64,000 nucleotides of DNA, taken from JACVRW01 sp963765135 (GTDB lineage Bacteria; Actinomycetota; Thermoleophilia; Solirubrobacterales; Thermoleophilaceae). A model generated the notes under the pieces. The model had not been told where the DNA came from and ran no database searches. It worked only from the letters and a program-made list of their open reading frames with translations. Positions 8,897-17,974 of the stretch are shown here, one piece after another. Position 1 is the first letter of the stretch. Every line of letters starts with the position of its first letter. Location: positions 310,001 to 374,000 of the forward strand of contig CAVXUX010000008.1 in NCBI GenBank assembly GCA_963765135.1, in the 5' to 3' direction. Position numbers and translations under genes: made by a program.

Positions 8897-10540
8897 GTGC
8901 CCAACTTGATGCTCGGCCCCCTTTTGCGTTACGTCGGGGAGACGGAGGCGCTGATCTGGGTCGAGACCGACGCTCCGTGCGACGTAGAGGTGCTCGGCAC
9001 TCGCGAGCGCACGTTCCAGGTCTGCGGGCACCACTATGCGCTCGTCTGCTGCGCCGGGCTCCGGCCGGGCACCTGGCACGAGTACGAGGTCCGCCTCGAC
9101 GGCGAGCGCGCCTGGCCGGCGCTGGAGGGCTTCCCGCCGAGCGCATTCCACACCTACCCGAAGGACACGCCGCTCGAGGTCGTGTTCGGCTCCTGCCGCG
9201 TTGCGGCGCCGCACGAGCCTCCCTATTCCCTGCGCAAGGACGAGGACGAGCGCGGGCGCGAGATCGATTCGCTGCGCACGCTCGCTCAGCGCATGCGCGA
9301 CGAGCCGCGCGAGCGCTGGCCCGACGTGCTGCTGATGATCGGCGACCAGGTCTACGCCGACGAGGTGCCGCCCCGCACCCGCTCCTTCATCGACTCCCGC
9401 CGCGACGCGAGCGAGCCGCCCGGGGAGCGCGTCGTCGACTTCGAGGAGTACACGCGGCTTTACCACGAGAGCTGGGGCGAGCCGACGATCCGCTGGCTGC
9501 TCTCCACCCTGTCGACGGCGATGATCTTCGACGACCACGACGTCCACGACGACTGGAACATCTCGCAGGCGTGGCTCGACGAGATGCGGTCGCATCACTG
9601 GTGGAACGAGCACATCGTGGCGGCGCTCGCGTCATACTGGATCTACCAGCACATCGGGAACCTCGAGCCCGGTAACCACGCCGACGACGAGCTGCTGCGC
9701 AAGGTCAAGGACGCCGACGACGGGTGGCCGATTCTCGCCGAGTTCGCGCGTGCCGCCGACGAGTCCACGTCCGGCACGCGCTGGAGCTACTGCCGGGACC
9801 TCGGCCACACGCGGCTGGTGGTGATCGACTCGCGCGCGGGCCGCGTGCTCGAGGAGGGGAACCGCTCGATGCTCGACGACGACGAGTGGGACTGGGTCGC
9901 AGAGCACTTCACCGGCGACTTCGACCACCTGCTCGTGGCCACGTCGCTGCCCTGGCTGCTCGGCCCGGGCATGCACTACGCCGAGGCGTGGTCCGAGGCG
10001 GTCGCCGGGGGAGCTTGGGGCGGCGCACTCGCCCCGCTCGGAGAGCGCCTGCGCCAAGCCGGCGACCTCGAGCACTGGGCCGCGTTCCAGGAGTCGTTCG
10101 CCCGGCTCACCGAGCTGCTGCGTTCCGTGGCGGCAGGCGAGCGCGGACGCGCGCCCGCCTCGGTGGTGGTGCTGTCAGGCGACGTGCATCACGCGTACCT
10201 GTGCGAGGTCGCCTTCCGGCGCGGCGCGGGTGTGCGCTCGCCCGTCTACCAGGCCGTCTGCTCGCCGTATCGCAACCCGCTCGAGGCGCGCGAGCGGCGC
10301 ATCATCCGGATCGGTACGTCGAACGGCTTCGCGGTGGCGATGCGCGCGCTGGCGGCGGCGGCCGGCGTCGCCGAGCCCGACGTGCGCTGGCGGATGGTCG
10401 GCGACGGCCCCTGGTTCGACAACCAGCTGGGGACGCTGCGCATCGATGGCCGCGCGATCGAGATGCGCCTCGAGAAGGCGATTCCAGTGGACGAGACGTC
10501 CGCTCGCCTCGAGCGGGTGCTCGAACGCACGCTCGCCTAG
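8897..10540 (+). CDS. PhoD-like metallophosphatase (alkaline phosphatase D family)
   Basis: About 547 residues. The N-terminus has a small beta domain (LGPLLRYVGETEALIWVET), then a metallophosphatase fold with metal-binding motifs GDQVYADE, FDDHDVHDDWN and GDVHHAYLCE. PhoD-type enzymes are calcium/iron phosphodiesterases or phosphomonoesterases, often secreted by Tat, but here no signal peptide is seen, so it may act in the cytoplasm. The GTG at 8897 is preferred to the ATG at 8885 because TATGCT ends 7 bases before it and overlaps the ATG itself, and because homologues of this type begin with a short residue run before LGPLLRYVG. Substrate unknown. Confidence 0.85.
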   Translation: MPNLMLGPLLRYVGETEALIWVETDAPCDVEVLGTRERTFQVCGHHYALVCCAGLRPGTWHEYEVRLDGERAWPALEGFPPSAFHTYPKDTPLEVVFGSCRVAAPHEPPYSLRKDEDERGREIDSLRTLAQRMRDEPRERWPDVLLMIGDQVYADEVPPRTRSFIDSRRDASEPPGERVVDFEEYTRLYHESWGEPTIRWLLSTLSTAMIFDDHDVHDDWNISQAWLDEMRSHHWWNEHIVAALASYWIYQHIGNLEPGNHADDELLRKVKDADDGWPILAEFARAADESTSGTRWSYCRDLGHTRLVVIDSRAGRVLEEGNRSMLDDDEWDWVAEHFTGDFDHLLVATSLPWLLGPGMHYAEAWSEAVAGGAWGGALAPLGERLRQAGDLEHWAAFQESFARLTELLRSVAAGERGRAPASVVVLSGDVHHAYLCEVAFRRGAGVRSPVYQAVCSPYRNPLEARERRIIRIGTSNGFAVAMRALAAAAGVAEPDVRWRMVGDGPWFDNQLGTLRIDGRAIEMRLEKAIPVDETSARLERVLERTLA

Positions 10541-10581
10541 GCGCGCAACTCTCCCCCGTCTCGTTTGTTCTGACGTGGGAT

Positions 10582-11298
10582 ATGAGACTCCAATCACGCA
10601 CGATGCTCGCTGCGCTCGCCGCTTCGCTCGCTCTGCTGCTGGTCGGCGCCACCGGCGCCCAGGCCAAGGTCGTCGAGCTGACCGGAACGACGACGTTCAC
10701 GCCGTCGTCCCAGGCCACGGACTTCCTCGCCAACCACGGCGTCACCGTCGCCCCGACCGGCGAAGCGACGGCCGAGAACGGCAGCTTCGTCTTCCCGATC
10801 GCCGCCGGGTTCGGCAGCCCGAGGACCTACAGCGGGCTGCTCGCCCATCAGGGTGGCCTGGAGTTCACGAAGGGCGACCGGTCCGCGGTCGTGCAGCGCT
10901 TCGTTGCCGTCCGGGTACGCGGGATCGGCGCGGTGCTGCTGGCCCAGATCCCCGGGCTGCGCGGCGGCTGCCGGCACCTGCACGCTGCGCTCGACGCGTT
11001 CGCGCTGGAGCATCCGGCCGCGGCCAAGCGCGTGCGCCGGGTCGCGCGCAACCACCCGAAGGCCACTCGCCACCTGCTGCGCGCGGTCTGGAAGTACTGC
11101 AGCGAAGGCCGCGTGATCGTGCTGGCACGGCTGACCAACCTCGCCAAGCAGGGTGACTACAACGGCGCCCTGCTGAGCGCGGACCTGAAGCTGAGCGCAC
11201 AGGCCGCGCGGCTGGTCAACAAGGTCGCCGGCGAGCAAGCAGTCTCCGCGGGAGCCCCGCTGGGAACCGCCGAGTCGAGGGTGACAGTCGTCAACTGA
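10582..11298 (+). CDS. Secreted HtaA-like protein
   Basis: 238 residues with a clear signal peptide (MLAALAASLALLLVGATGAQA, cleavage after AQA near residue 29). The mature part begins with a strand-rich region, and the SGLLAHQGGLEFTKGD segment resembles the HtaA-type beta domain seen in actinobacterial secreted and haem-binding proteins; the similarity is only by pattern. The C-terminal half is helical and basic, with a Cys pair (GGCRHLH and WKYCSEG) that could form a disulfide. It is followed by a strong hairpin terminator. Function unknown. Confidence 0.65.
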   Translation: MRLQSRTMLAALAASLALLLVGATGAQAKVVELTGTTTFTPSSQATDFLANHGVTVAPTGEATAENGSFVFPIAAGFGSPRTYSGLLAHQGGLEFTKGDRSAVVQRFVAVRVRGIGAVLLAQIPGLRGGCRHLHAALDAFALEHPAAAKRVRRVARNHPKATRHLLRAVWKYCSEGRVIVLARLTNLAKQGDYNGALLSADLKLSAQAARLVNKVAGEQAVSAGAPLGTAESRVTVVN

Positions 11299-11322
11299 GA
11301 CTCGGCAACGTCTGGGGGAAAC

Positions 11323-11354
11323 CGGAACGGGCGGCCGACGGGCCGCCCGTTCCG
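11323..11354 (+). terminator. Hairpin terminator after the secreted HtaA-like gene
   Basis: A perfect 14-bp inverted repeat (CGGAACGGGCGGCC, loop GACG, then its complement) lies 25 bases after the stop at 11298 and ends before the promoter of the ThyX-like gene. It is followed by CCTTCT and not a long T run, as is usual in very GC-rich genomes. Confidence 0.65.
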
Positions 11355-11384
11355 CCTTCTGGCGGGGTACCCTGACCCGCCCGC

Positions 11385-12974
11385 ATGGACTACCCCGTCG
11401 AGAGCTTCACCGAGTCGGAACGCGCCGCGCTCAGGCCTCACTTCACGAACCTCGACCGGCCGGTCTTCGCGCTGATCGGCTTGCCGGAGACCGTCAAGGG
11501 CGCGATGTTCGCGCGCTACTCCCGCTACCAGGGCACGCTGCGCCGGCTCTACCTGGACGAGTTCGCCGCCGAGACAGGCGTCCACCCCGCCTTCGACGGC
11601 GAGGAGGGCGAGCGCGCCCGCAAGCTCTACGAGCGCATCTTCCTCGGCTACGGCGACGACTCGGTCGCCCAGCTCGGCGGCGCGCACATCGCCTGCGAGT
11701 GGGTCTCGAACGTGATGACGAAGCTGCTCCAGCGCGGCCGGCTCGCCGCCTACCTGGAGCAGTCCACGCGCTACATCCCGTACGACACGCCGATCGCCGA
11801 CGGGCTGGGCTACCGCTACTGGCGCCACCCGGACCTCGGGTCCGAGTACGAGGCGACGATGGACTTCCTGTTCGGCGCCTACTCCGAGTCGCTGCCGCGC
11901 GTGGAGGCGTGGGCCGCCGAGCGCTTCCCGCGTCCGGCCGACGAGCCCGATGCCGCGCACCAGCGCGCGCTGCGGGCGAAGGCGCTCGACCTGCTGCGCG
12001 GGCTGCTCCCCGCCGCCTCGCTGTCGCACGTCGGCATCTTCGCGACGGGCCAGGCCTACGAGCAGCTGCTGCTGCGCCTGTACGCCTCGCCGCTGCCGGA
12101 GGCCCGCGACTACGCCGACATGATCTTGTCCGAGATCAAGGCGGTGATGCCGAGCTTCGTCGCGCGCGTGGAGCGACCCGAGCGCGGCGGCGAGTGGATC
12201 TCCTACCTGAGCGAGCGCTCCACCGCGGCCGACCGCTGGGCGCGGCGCCTGGGGCTCGATCGCACCCGGCGCGACGAGCCGCTCGGCCCCGCGGTGCGCC
12301 TGCTCTCGGTGGACGGCGACGAGGACGGCCTGCTGGCGGCGCTGCTGTTCGAGGCGGCCGGCACGTCCGAGGACGAGGCGCGCAGCGCGGTGCGGGCGCT
12401 GCCACCCGACGAGCGCGCCGCGATGCTCGCCGAGCTGGTCGGGGAACGCGCCAACCGGCGCCACCGCCCCGGCCGCGGCTTCGAGGCGCTGCGTTACCGC
12501 TTCGAGGTGGTCTCCGACTACGGCGCCTTCCGCGACCTCCAGCGTCACCGGATGCTCACGATCCAGTGGCAGACGCTCGGGCCCGAGCTCGGCGCCGGCG
12601 TGCCCGAGGAGCTCGAGGAGGCCGGTGTCGCCGACCTCTACCGCGAGGGACTCGAGCGCTCGAGCGCCGAGCACGCCCGCATCGTCGAGGCCGGCCATCC
12701 GGAGCTCGCGCCATACGCGCTCTGCCTCGGCTACCGGATCCGCTACGTGCTCGACATGAACGCCCGCGAGGCGATGCACCTGATCGAGCTGCGCTCGGGC
12801 CGCGAGGGCCACCCCGCCTACCGGGCGGTCGCTCACGCGCTGCACGCCGAGATCGCGCGCGTCCACCCGGCGGTCGCGGCGGCGATGACGTTCGTGGACC
12901 GCGACACCGAGCCGCGCCTGGAGCGGATCCTGTCCGAGATCCGAGCGCACGCCAAGCAGGCGTCGCGGGCATGA
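11385..12974 (+). CDS. ThyX-like protein with two tandem domains
   Basis: 529 residues with two copies of a FAD-dependent thymidylate synthase-like fold. The first half carries QRGRLAAYLEQSTRYIPYD (about residues 116-134), which matches the second part of the ThyX motif (EQSxRY) with RGR in place of RHR. The second half carries LQRHRMLTIQWQTLGPE (about 382-398), which keeps RHR but lacks the EQSxRY part. ThyX normally makes dTMP from dUMP using methylene-tetrahydrofolate as a homotetramer with shared active sites; here a pseudo-dimer in one chain may build composite sites. Whether it makes dTMP is not certain. TACCCT lies 11 bases before the ATG. It overlaps the epimerase gene by 4 bases (ATGA). 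Confidence 0.75.
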   Translation: MDYPVESFTESERAALRPHFTNLDRPVFALIGLPETVKGAMFARYSRYQGTLRRLYLDEFAAETGVHPAFDGEEGERARKLYERIFLGYGDDSVAQLGGAHIACEWVSNVMTKLLQRGRLAAYLEQSTRYIPYDTPIADGLGYRYWRHPDLGSEYEATMDFLFGAYSESLPRVEAWAAERFPRPADEPDAAHQRALRAKALDLLRGLLPAASLSHVGIFATGQAYEQLLLRLYASPLPEARDYADMILSEIKAVMPSFVARVERPERGGEWISYLSERSTAADRWARRLGLDRTRRDEPLGPAVRLLSVDGDEDGLLAALLFEAAGTSEDEARSAVRALPPDERAAMLAELVGERANRRHRPGRGFEALRYRFEVVSDYGAFRDLQRHRMLTIQWQTLGPELGAGVPEELEEAGVADLYREGLERSSAEHARIVEAGHPELAPYALCLGYRIRYVLDMNAREAMHLIELRSGREGHPAYRAVAHALHAEIARVHPAVAAAMTFVDRDTEPRLERILSEIRAHAKQASRA

Positions 12975-13654
12975 CCGCGGTGGATCTGATGGGCGACGTC
13001 CGCGTCGCGCCGTCGATCCTGGCCGCCGACTTCGCCCGCCTCGGCGAGCAGGTCGAGCAGGTCATGGATGCGGGCGCCCGGGTGATCCATGTGGACGTGA
13101 TGGACGGGCACTTCGTCCCGCCGATCACGATCGGGCCGCTGATCGTCGAGTCGCTGCGCGACCTGGTGCACGACCGCGGCGGCGTGCTCGACGTGCACCT
13201 GATGGTCGAGCGCCCGGAGCACCGCGTGGAGGAGTTCGCGGCCGCGGGCGCCGACTCGCTGATCGTGCACTGGGAGGCGACGCCGCACGTGCACTACGCG
13301 CTCAAGGCCGTGCGCGACGCCGGGATGCACGCCGCGCTCGCGATCAACCCGGCCACCCCGCCAGAGGCGGTCGTCGGCCTCGTAGAGGCGTTCGACCACC
13401 TGCTCTGCATGACGGTCAACCCCGGCTGGGGCGGACAGCCCTACATCGAGACCTCCACGGCCAAGCTGCTGCGCCTGCGCGAGCTGCTCGGCGCCGACGT
13501 CCCGATCGAGGTCGACGGCGGCATCGACGTCGCCACGGCCGGCCCGGCGGCGGCGGCCGGCGCGACGCTGTTCGTGGCCGGCTCTTCGATCTTCGGGTCG
13601 GCGGATCCGGGCGAGGCCTACCGCGAGATCGCGGCCGCCTGCGGCGCGGTCTAG
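12971..13654 (+). CDS. rpe: Ribulose-phosphate 3-epimerase
   Basis: 227 residues, complete. It interconverts ribulose 5-phosphate and xylulose 5-phosphate in the pentose phosphate pathway. Family motifs are all present: VAPSILAADFARLGEQ, HVDVMDGHFVPPITIGP (catalytic Asp and metal His), DVHLMVERPEH, MTVNPGWGGQPYI, EVDGGID (second catalytic Asp) and a phosphate-binding VAGSSIFGS. It starts at the ATG overlapping the stop of the ThyX-like gene, so the two are translationally coupled; both serve nucleotide precursor supply. It converges on the small membrane protein gene with a 4-base overlap. Confidence 0.95.
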   Translation: MTAVDLMGDVRVAPSILAADFARLGEQVEQVMDAGARVIHVDVMDGHFVPPITIGPLIVESLRDLVHDRGGVLDVHLMVERPEHRVEEFAAAGADSLIVHWEATPHVHYALKAVRDAGMHAALAINPATPPEAVVGLVEAFDHLLCMTVNPGWGGQPYIETSTAKLLRLRELLGADVPIEVDGGIDVATAGPAAAAGATLFVAGSSIFGSADPGEAYREIAAACGAV

Positions 13655-14062
13655 CGAACGCGCCCCTCGAGCAACGGCTCCGTCCCCTCGAGCAGGCAGC
13701 GCTCCACGGCGGTGATGCTGAGCGGGTCCAGGACCATGTGGGCGTGCGGGTCGAACGCGCCCTGGTCGGTCTCGGCGAACGGCCACGCCTCGTCCTGAGC
13801 CTGGACCGTGTCGCCGTCGGAGTCGACGCACTTCAGCAGCACCTGCCGGCGCGCGCCGGCGCGCGCCGGGACGTTCACGGCCGGCTTGACGTAGATCGTG
13901 AGGTCCGACGTGCCGCGCTCCACTCGCAGGCCGCTCGCGCGCCTGGGCTTGGGCTTGGACTCCGGGTCGTCGCCACCGCTCGGCGAACAGCACCGCCAGC
14001 GGCACGCCGATGACGACCAGCACCACGACTGCGACGAGGACGGCACGCGCGCGCTCCGGCAT
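13651..14062 (-). CDS. Small membrane-anchored protein, function unknown (one frame break)
   Basis: About 137 residues. It begins with one membrane helix (AVLVAVVVLVVIGVPLAVLF), then after a one-base correction near 13980 continues as an extracytoplasmic basic linker (ESKPKPRRAS) and a soluble domain with two Cys residues (LLKCVDSDGD, AVERCLLEG) that could pair. The ATG at 14062 is preceded by minus-strand TAAACT 9 bases upstream. It is divergent from the TrpB-like gene. No known family is recognised. Confidence 0.6.
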
Positions 14063-14071
14063 GGGTGCGGC

Positions 14072-14081
14072 AGTTTAGGAT
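14072..14081. promoter_or_regulatory. Overlapping divergent -10 elements (membrane protein / TrpB-like gene)
   Basis: AGTTTAGGAT holds minus-strand TAAACT, 9 bases before the ATG at 14062, and plus-strand TAGGAT (14076-14081), exactly 6 bases before the GTG at 14088. The hexamers share two bases. Confidence 0.55.
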
Positions 14082-14087
14082 CGCCGC

Positions 14088-15450
14088 GTGACCGACCCGA
14101 CGAAGTTCACCCTGACCGAGGACCGCATCCCCACCCACTGGGTGAACCTGATGGCAGACCTGCCGGGCGACCCGCTGCCGCCGCTCAACCCGGGGACGAT
14201 GGAGCCGGCCGGCCCGGAGGACCTGACGCCGATCTTCCCGATGGAGCTGATCGGCCAGGAGGTATCGGCCGACCCCGAGGTCGAGATCCCGGAGCAGGTC
14301 CGCGAGGTCTACAAGCTGTGGCGCCCGACGCCGCTGTACCGGGCGCACCGCCTCGAGCGCGCCCTCGATACGCCGGCGCGCATCTACTACAAGTACGAGG
14401 GCGTCTCGCCGGCTGGTTCGCACAAGCCCAACAGCGCGGTGGCCCAGGCGTATGCCAACAAGGAGGCCGGCGTCGAGCGCTTGGCCACGGAGACCGGCGC
14501 CGGGCAGTGGGGGTCGGCGCTCGCGCTCGCCTGCTCGCTGTTCGGGCTCGAGTGCGTGGTCTACATGGTCGGCGCGAGCTACGACCAGAAGCCCTACCGG
14601 CGCGCGATGATGGAGAGCTGGGGCGCGACCGTGATCCGCTCGCCGAGCGACACCACCGACTCGGGCCGCGCCCAGGCCGCGCATCCCACCGGCTCGCTGG
14701 GGATCGCGATCTCCGAGGCGGTCGAGGTGGCCGCGGGCGACGCCGCCACCAACTACGCGCTCGGCTCGGTGCTCAACCACGTGTGCCTGCACCAGACGGT
14801 GATCGGCCAGGAGGCGCTGGCCCAGATGGAGATGGCCGGCGACGAGCCCGACGTGGTGGTCGGCTGCGTGGGCGGCGGCTCCAACTTCGCGGGGATGGCG
14901 TTCCCGTTCATCCGGCGCGTGCTGCGCGGCGAAGCTCGACACGCGCTTCGTGGCGGCGGAGCCGGCGGCGTGCCCGACGCTGACCCGCGGCGTCTACCGC
15001 TACGACTTCGGCGACACCGTGGGGCTGACGCCGCTGATGCCGATGTACACGCTCGGGCACGACTTCGTCCCGCCGCCGGTGCACGCGGGCGGGCTGCGCT
15101 ACCACGGCGACTCGCCGATCGTCTGCGCCCTGGTCAAGCAGGGACTGGTGGAGGCGCGCGCGTACAAGCAGAACGAGACGTTCGAGGCGGCGCTGCGGTT
15201 CGCGCGCACCGAGGCGATCCTGCCGGCGCCCGAGCCCGCACACGCGATCCGGGCGGTGATCGACGAGGCCGAGGCCGCCAAGCAGGCCGGCGAGCAGCGC
15301 GTGATCCTGCTCAACCTGTGCGGGCACGGCCATTTCGACATGTCCGCCTACGAGGCCTACATCGCCGGTGAGCTGGAGGACCCGGAGTTCTCCGAGGCCG
15401 ACATGGAGGCCGCGCTGGAGCGGCTGCCGGAGGCGCCGGCGATCGCCTAG
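14088..15450 (+). CDS. TrpB2-type tryptophan synthase beta-like PLP enzyme (one frame break)
   Basis: About 454 residues, of the long TrpB2 class with extra N-terminal sequence (IPTHWVNLMADLPGDPLPP). The PLP lysine lies in GVSPAGSHKPNSAVAQ and the phosphate cup is VGCVGGGSNFAG. The frame must be corrected once near 14935 (after FIRRVLRGE); the second part continues with AAEPAACPTLTRGVYRYDFGD and reaches LLNLCGHGHFDMSAYEAY at the end. TrpB2 joins serine and indole to tryptophan; genomes often carry it beside or instead of TrpB1, and no trpA is present here. GTG at 14088 has TAGGAT 6 bases upstream. Confidence 0.88.
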
Positions 15451-15490
15451 GCCCGAAGCACGCGGCTCGGCCGCGTGCGCAGGGTTCGCC

Positions 15491-16694
15491 CTACAGCGTC
15501 GGTTTCGTGCCGCGGATGATGGCGGGCTGCAAGCGGTGGCCCTCGATCCCTCTCGCCGAGAGCTTCAACCGCAGGATCCCGGTCGCCGCGGTGGCCGACG
15601 AAGAAGCACCGAAGACGAAGTTGCCGAGGCTGTAGGCCACCAATCGGCGGCGACCGGGGCGCTCGATCGGTTGCAGCACGTGCGGGTGGGCGCCGATGAC
15701 GGCGTCGGCCCCGGCGGCGAGCGCCGTGTTCGCGAACGCGCGCTGGCGGCCGTCCGGCGTGGGTGAGCGCTCGACGCCCCAGTGGAACGTGGCGATGACC
15801 AGGTCCGCCCGCTTGCGCGCTTCGCGCACGCCTGCCGCGATCAGCTCGGGCGTGGCCGCCTGGGTGCCGGCCTTGGTCGGCCCGGCGTAGAACTCGGCGG
15901 GCAGGATGTTGGAGAAGCCGACGAAGGCGATCCTCAGTCCGAGGCGCTCGATCACGCGCGGCTCCGCGGCCGAGGCGAGGCTCCCGCCGGCTCCGACGGC
16001 CTTCATGCCGAAGCGACGCACGTTGGCGACCGTGTCCAGCAGGGCCTGGGTGCCGTAGTCGCCGGTGTGGTTGTTGGCGAGGTTGAGCACGTCGAAGCCG
16101 GCGTAGGCGGCCATCGTCCGCAGCGCCGACGGGTGGCCCCGGAAGTTGAACTGCTTCGGCACGGGGGCGCCACGGGTTGAGACAGCGCACTCGAGGTTGC
16201 CGAATGCGACGTCGGCCCGGCGCAGCGTGCCCGCCGTAGAGGTCCAGGGATAGCGCGGGCCGAAGGCGGCGATGAGGGCGCCCGGACCGTCGCCGAGGTT
16301 GACGTCGCCGACCGCGGCGAGCAGGACCGGGCGCGAGCGGACGAGGACCCGCTTCGATGGCGCACTGCCGGCGACCGTGGCGCGCAGGACGTAACGGCCA
16401 CGCGGGCGGCGCGGCCGCACGGTGCGACGGAAGCGCCCCCGGGCGTCGGCGCGAGCGGCGGCGAGCGGACGCCAGCGCCCCTTCAGCCTGGTCTCGATCC
16501 GAACGCGCTCGTTCGGGGCGGCGCCGGCGCCACGGAGCGTGATCGGCAGGCCGGTGGCGAGCAGCCGCGGCGCGCGCAGCTCGAGCGGGGCGGGCTGCTG
16601 GGCGCTGGCTGGAGCGGCCAGGAAGGCTGGCAGCCCCAGCGTGGCGGTCAGCGCGCAGCGCCGCGGTCAGCGCCAGCGCCGCGGCGGCCGGCAC
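15491..16694 (-). CDS. CapA-family metallophosphatase-like exported protein (one frame break)
   Basis: About 400 residues. The C-terminal ~290 residues are a CapA/PgsA-type calcineurin-like domain: LLAAVGDVNLGDGPG, FGNLECAVS, DVLNLANNHTGDYG, ATFHWGVE and VIGAHPHVLQPIE (metal-binding residues). Ahead of it lies a beta-rich Ig-like segment (LELRAPRLLATGLPITLRG) and a signal peptide ending PASAQQ. The signal peptide needs a one-base correction near 16665 to join its two halves (AAAALALTAAL and LTATLGLPAFLAA). GTG at 16694 is the most economical start; an ATG at 16769 is possible but falls inside the hairpin described separately. CapA proteins are tied to poly-gamma-glutamate or capsule handling; the real substrate here is unknown. 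Confidence 0.75.
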
Positions 16695-16742
16695 GCCCGC
16701 GCCGCTCCCACCCCCGCCGCTTCCACCCGACCGCCGCTCCCC

Positions 16743-16797
16743 CCGAGTGTGGGCCCTAGTTCCGGGCATATTCACCGCTTCCGGGGCCCACACTCGG
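16743..16797. repeat. Perfect 14-bp inverted repeat with 27-base loop
   Basis: CCGAGTGTGGGCCC at 16743-16756 is exactly complementary to GGGCCCACACTCGG at 16784-16797. It lies between the stop of the membrane-protein gene (16823) and the start of the CapA-like gene on the same strand. It could be a terminator for the former, an operator for the latter, or a dispersed repeat element. Confidence 0.7.
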
Positions 16798-16822
16798 CGA
16801 AGGCGCACGGGAGGGTTACGCG

Positions 16823-17746
16823 TTAGCGCTTTTTTCGCCGTCGTTTGCGCGAGCTGGGGCGTTGCGGCACTTGCTCGGGCTCCGCCGGCGTGCTGGCCGA
16901 CGCGCCGTTCGCGCCCTTCGCGCCGTTCGCCCCGCCGGCGGCCTCCTCGGCCGCTCCGCCCGCCGGCACCAGGCCGCGTCGATCCGCGGCGCTTGGCCAT
17001 GGGTCGGGGTGGCCGGTCTCCCACGCCGGCCCGCGGCCTCCGGGCCACGAGCCGAGGAACAGCGCCCCCACCGCTCCGAGCCAGAACGCCCGCGTGACCT
17101 CGGGCACCAGCGGCATCAGCTGCAGCACCATCAGGGCACCGGCGATCACCCCGAGGATCGCCATGAACTGGCTCATCAGCCCGGCCCGGCGCGCGCGCAG
17201 CGGCAGCATCACGAACAGGAACGCCGTCCCGACGGAGCCGGCCAGGCTCAGCCCGATGCCGAGCGGGCTGACGTCCTCGGCGATCAGGTCCTTCGCGCAC
17301 TCCTCGCCCGCCTTGCCGGCGATCGCCGGGCAGAAGTCGCCCACGTCCGAGCTCCGCTCGGCGAACAGCTCGGCCACGTCGACGCGGTCGAGTGCGCCGA
17401 TCACCAGCGAGATCGCGTAGAAGACCGGTCCGATCACGATCAGGTAGACGAACCACCGGGGCACCTGCGGGATCCGGTGAATGACCGCCCGGAAGATGTA
17501 GATGAAGACGGGGATCAGGCAAAGGGCCGCCACCGCGATCAGCACCTGGGAGAGCACCATCGTGCCGGGCGACTTGTCGATCGAGAGCAGGAAGTCGGGC
17601 AGCCCCCTGATCCGCTCGCCCCGGTTCTCCACCATCGACTGGAGTACGAACGTCCCAGCCAGCAGCAGGAAGCCCGACGCGAACGCAAAGGCGGCCGCCA
17701 GCCGGCCGAAGCGCGCCTCCCAGGCGAGCTGGTCCTGGTCGCTCAC
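16823..17746 (-). CDS. Multi-pass membrane protein with basic disordered tail, function unknown
   Basis: 307 residues. About six membrane helices are visible (FAFASGFLLLAGTFVLQ, VLIAVAALCLIPVFIYIF, WFVYLIVIGPVFYAISLVI, GIGLSLAGSVGTAFLFVML, FMAILGVIAGALMVLQLM, FWLGAVGALFLGS). Between helices 3 and 4 is a loop with two Cys (DFCPAIAGKAGEECAKD) that may be extracytoplasmic and disulfide-bonded. The last ~70 residues are Gly/Ala/Pro-rich and end in a run of Arg and Lys. It overlaps the stop of the upstream small gene by 4 bases. No family is recognised with confidence. Confidence 0.7.
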   Translation of the reverse strand: MSDQDQLAWEARFGRLAAAFAFASGFLLLAGTFVLQSMVENRGERIRGLPDFLLSIDKSPGTMVLSQVLIAVAALCLIPVFIYIFRAVIHRIPQVPRWFVYLIVIGPVFYAISLVIGALDRVDVAELFAERSSDVGDFCPAIAGKAGEECAKDLIAEDVSPLGIGLSLAGSVGTAFLFVMLPLRARRAGLMSQFMAILGVIAGALMVLQLMPLVPEVTRAFWLGAVGALFLGSWPGGRGPAWETGHPDPWPSAADRRGLVPAGGAAEEAAGGANGAKGANGASASTPAEPEQVPQRPSSRKRRRKKR

Positions 17747-17970
17747 GGCCGCGGCGGCCCGTCGCCCGCGGGCCCGTCGCCGGCCGCCCGCAGCGCGTCC
17801 TCCGCGCTGCGCCCCACGCGTGGCGGGTAGTACTCGGGGTCGTCGCGCTCCACGATCCGGGACACGCGGTCGCCCACCGCCAGCACCACGTCCAGCGCGG
17901 GCGCCATCAGCCTGATCACCGACTCCACTCGCCGGCGCGTGCGCAGCTGGCCGGGCGTCAACGCTGCCAT
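17743..17970 (-). CDS. Small protein in CBS-membrane protein operon, function unknown
   Basis: 75 residues, mainly helical at the N-terminus (LRTRRRVESVIRLMAPALDVVLAVGDRVSRIVE) and Gly/Pro-rich at the end. It starts at ATG 17970, only 4 bases after the CBS gene stop, and its stop overlaps the start of the membrane-protein gene by 4 bases, so it is tightly coupled to both. The amphipathic helix could bind the membrane or the neighbouring membrane protein (inference). No family recognised. Confidence 0.6.
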   Translation of the reverse strand: MAALTPGQLRTRRRVESVIRLMAPALDVVLAVGDRVSRIVERDDPEYYPPRVGRSAEDALRAAGDGPAGDGPPRP

Positions 17971-17974
17971 CGCC

